A DNA stretch of 7,689 nt from Candidatus Onthomorpha intestinigallinarum (GTDB lineage Bacteria > Bacteroidota > Bacteroidia > Bacteroidales > P3): NCBI GenBank assembly GCA_019114015.1, contig DXGG01000040.1, positions 1 to 7,689 on the forward strand, written 5' to 3'. The notes beneath the pieces were generated by a model. The model did not search any database and was not told where the DNA came from. It worked only from the letters and a program-made list of their open reading frames with translations. Both the position numbers and the translations under genes were made by a program. Shown here in pieces: positions 7,086 through 7,689 of this stretch (position 1 is the first letter of the stretch; the number at the start of each line of letters is the position of its first letter).

Positions 7086-7092
7086 AATTTTG
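7085..7092 (+). promoter_or_regulatory. Putative Bacteroidetes -7 promoter element for envC
   Basis: TAATTTTG matches TAnnTTTG exactly and is identical to the element before the lpxL-like gene. It would start transcription around 7098-7101, about 13-16 nt before the ATG at 7114, preceded by the purine-rich GAGAAAGAAA. No clear -33 TTTG was found at the expected distance. This suggests envC can be transcribed apart from mrdA-rodA. Confidence 0.5.
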
Positions 7093-7113
7093 GCAGGTTA
7101 TTAGAGAAAGAAA

Positions 7114-7689
7114 ATGAAATCTTGGGGGAAGACAGGTAAGAAGTTTGTCAAATATTGTATACTTTTTGTTGTTTGTATGCTGTTTTTTGCTCACGAGGGA
7201 TTGCCTCAGGACAGAAACAAACTCGAGAAACAAAAGGCGAAACTGGAGAAGGAAATAGCTTCGATAAATGCCATATTGAAAGAGACGAAGAAAACAAAAA
7301 GTATGTCTGCTTCGGAATTGCAGGTTCTGAAGCGTAAAATAGCCAGCAGACAGAAACTAATCAAAAACATAAACACTCAGATGGGAATGTTGAACAATGA
7401 AATAAAAAGTACGCAACATTCCATAGGTGAATTGTGTAAGGAAATAGATGCTCTGAAAGAGAGTTACGCTCAGATGTTGCGTTATGCGCAAAGAAACAAA
7501 ACGGCTACGGACAAGTTGTTGTTTATTTTTGCTGCAAAAGATTACAAGGAGGCTTACCAGAGATACGTTTTTTTCAGGCAATTCGGGGACATGCAGAAAA
7601 AGAAACTGCAACAGATAAAGGAAAAAACGGGAGAGTTGTACAAGAGAACCAATGAACTGGAGGTTAAGAAGATAAATCAGGAGTCTCTT
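7114..7689 (+). CDS. EnvC-like murein hydrolase activator, N-terminal part (3' end outside window)
   Basis: The frame is open from the ATG at 7114 to the right edge, giving exactly 192 codons with no stop, so the gene is cut by the window. It begins with a basic stretch and a hydrophobic segment (about 10-26) that looks like a signal peptide, with cleavage probably near residues 26-32. A long Lys/Glu-rich coiled coil follows (about 33-125), then the block NKTATDKLLFIFAAKDYKEA (128-147) with YQRYVFFRQF (148-157), typical of Bacteroidetes EnvC proteins, and a second coiled-coil stretch (from about 158). In known EnvC proteins the C-terminal LytM/M23 domain is degenerate and activates amidases that split septal peptidoglycan; that domain lies beyond the window, so whether this one is a degenerate activator or an active M23 peptidase cannot be judged. 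The start is preceded by purine-rich GAGAAAGAAA. It lies 196 bp after rodA on the same strand with its own likely promoter. Confidence 0.92.
   Translation, partial: MKSWGKTGKKFVKYCILFVVCMLFFAHEGLPQDRNKLEKQKAKLEKEIASINAILKETKKTKSMSASELQVLKRKIASRQKLIKNINTQMGMLNNEIKSTQHSIGELCKEIDALKESYAQMLRYAQRNKTATDKLLFIFAAKDYKEAYQRYVFFRQFGDMQKKKLQQIKEKTGELYKRTNELEVKKINQESL

Larger units (their letters stand above)
6918..7113. other. rodA-envC intergenic region
   Basis: A 196-bp gap. It holds a possible promoter and a palindrome near its right end (7074-7092). A 28-codon open frame on the + strand (6949-7035, beginning MNKGRFFEYVV) matches nothing I recognise and is probably chance. A 10-bp palindrome GTATCGATAC lies at 6937-6946. 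No hairpin followed by a T-tract was found, so I cannot place a rodA terminator. Confidence 0.5.

Overview
This window looks like a piece of a Bacteroidetes (probably Bacteroidales) chromosome. Three lines of evidence point there. The proteins carry Bacteroidetes-type features: a PolA with an intact proofreading domain, a RodA with the NVNQSKIAIGSGG and GTQTKFNFVPEQ blocks, and a short EnvC. Sites matching the Bacteroidetes -7 promoter element TAnnTTTG lie just upstream of three genes. Starts are preceded by A-rich or purine-rich sequence rather than a clear Shine-Dalgarno. The DNA is moderately AT-rich, with frequent ATA (Ile) and AGA/AGG (Arg) codons in all genes on both strands, so nothing suggests a recent foreign insertion. 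No tRNA, rRNA, CRISPR array, insertion sequence or phage gene was seen.

Layout: (1) 1-1682, + strand, the 3' part of polA (DNA polymerase I), whose 5' end lies outside the window. (2) 1668-2561, - strand, an LpxL/HtrB-type lipid A acyltransferase whose 3' end overlaps the polA 3' end by 15 bp. (3) 2739-3722, - strand, a stand-alone LuxE/PaaK-type acyl-protein synthetase. (4) 3791-5644 and 5652-6917, + strand, mrdA (PBP2) and rodA, 7 bp apart. (5) 7114 to the right edge, + strand, the 5' part of an envC-like murein hydrolase activator.

The right half is a cell-wall block. RodA polymerises glycan strands from lipid II and PBP2 crosslinks them, together forming the elongasome synthase. EnvC normally activates amidases that split septal peptidoglycan. 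The mreBCD genes that often precede mrdA in this phylum are not next to it; a divergently transcribed acyl-activating enzyme is there instead. The left half holds DNA repair/replication (polA) and outer-membrane lipid synthesis (lpxL-like).

The window is mostly conserved core genome and no clearly new multi-gene system is visible. The most open questions are the acceptor of the LuxE-like enzyme, two short dyads at the mrdA/acyl-synthetase and envC promoters, and the break of mrdA-rodA away from mreBCD.
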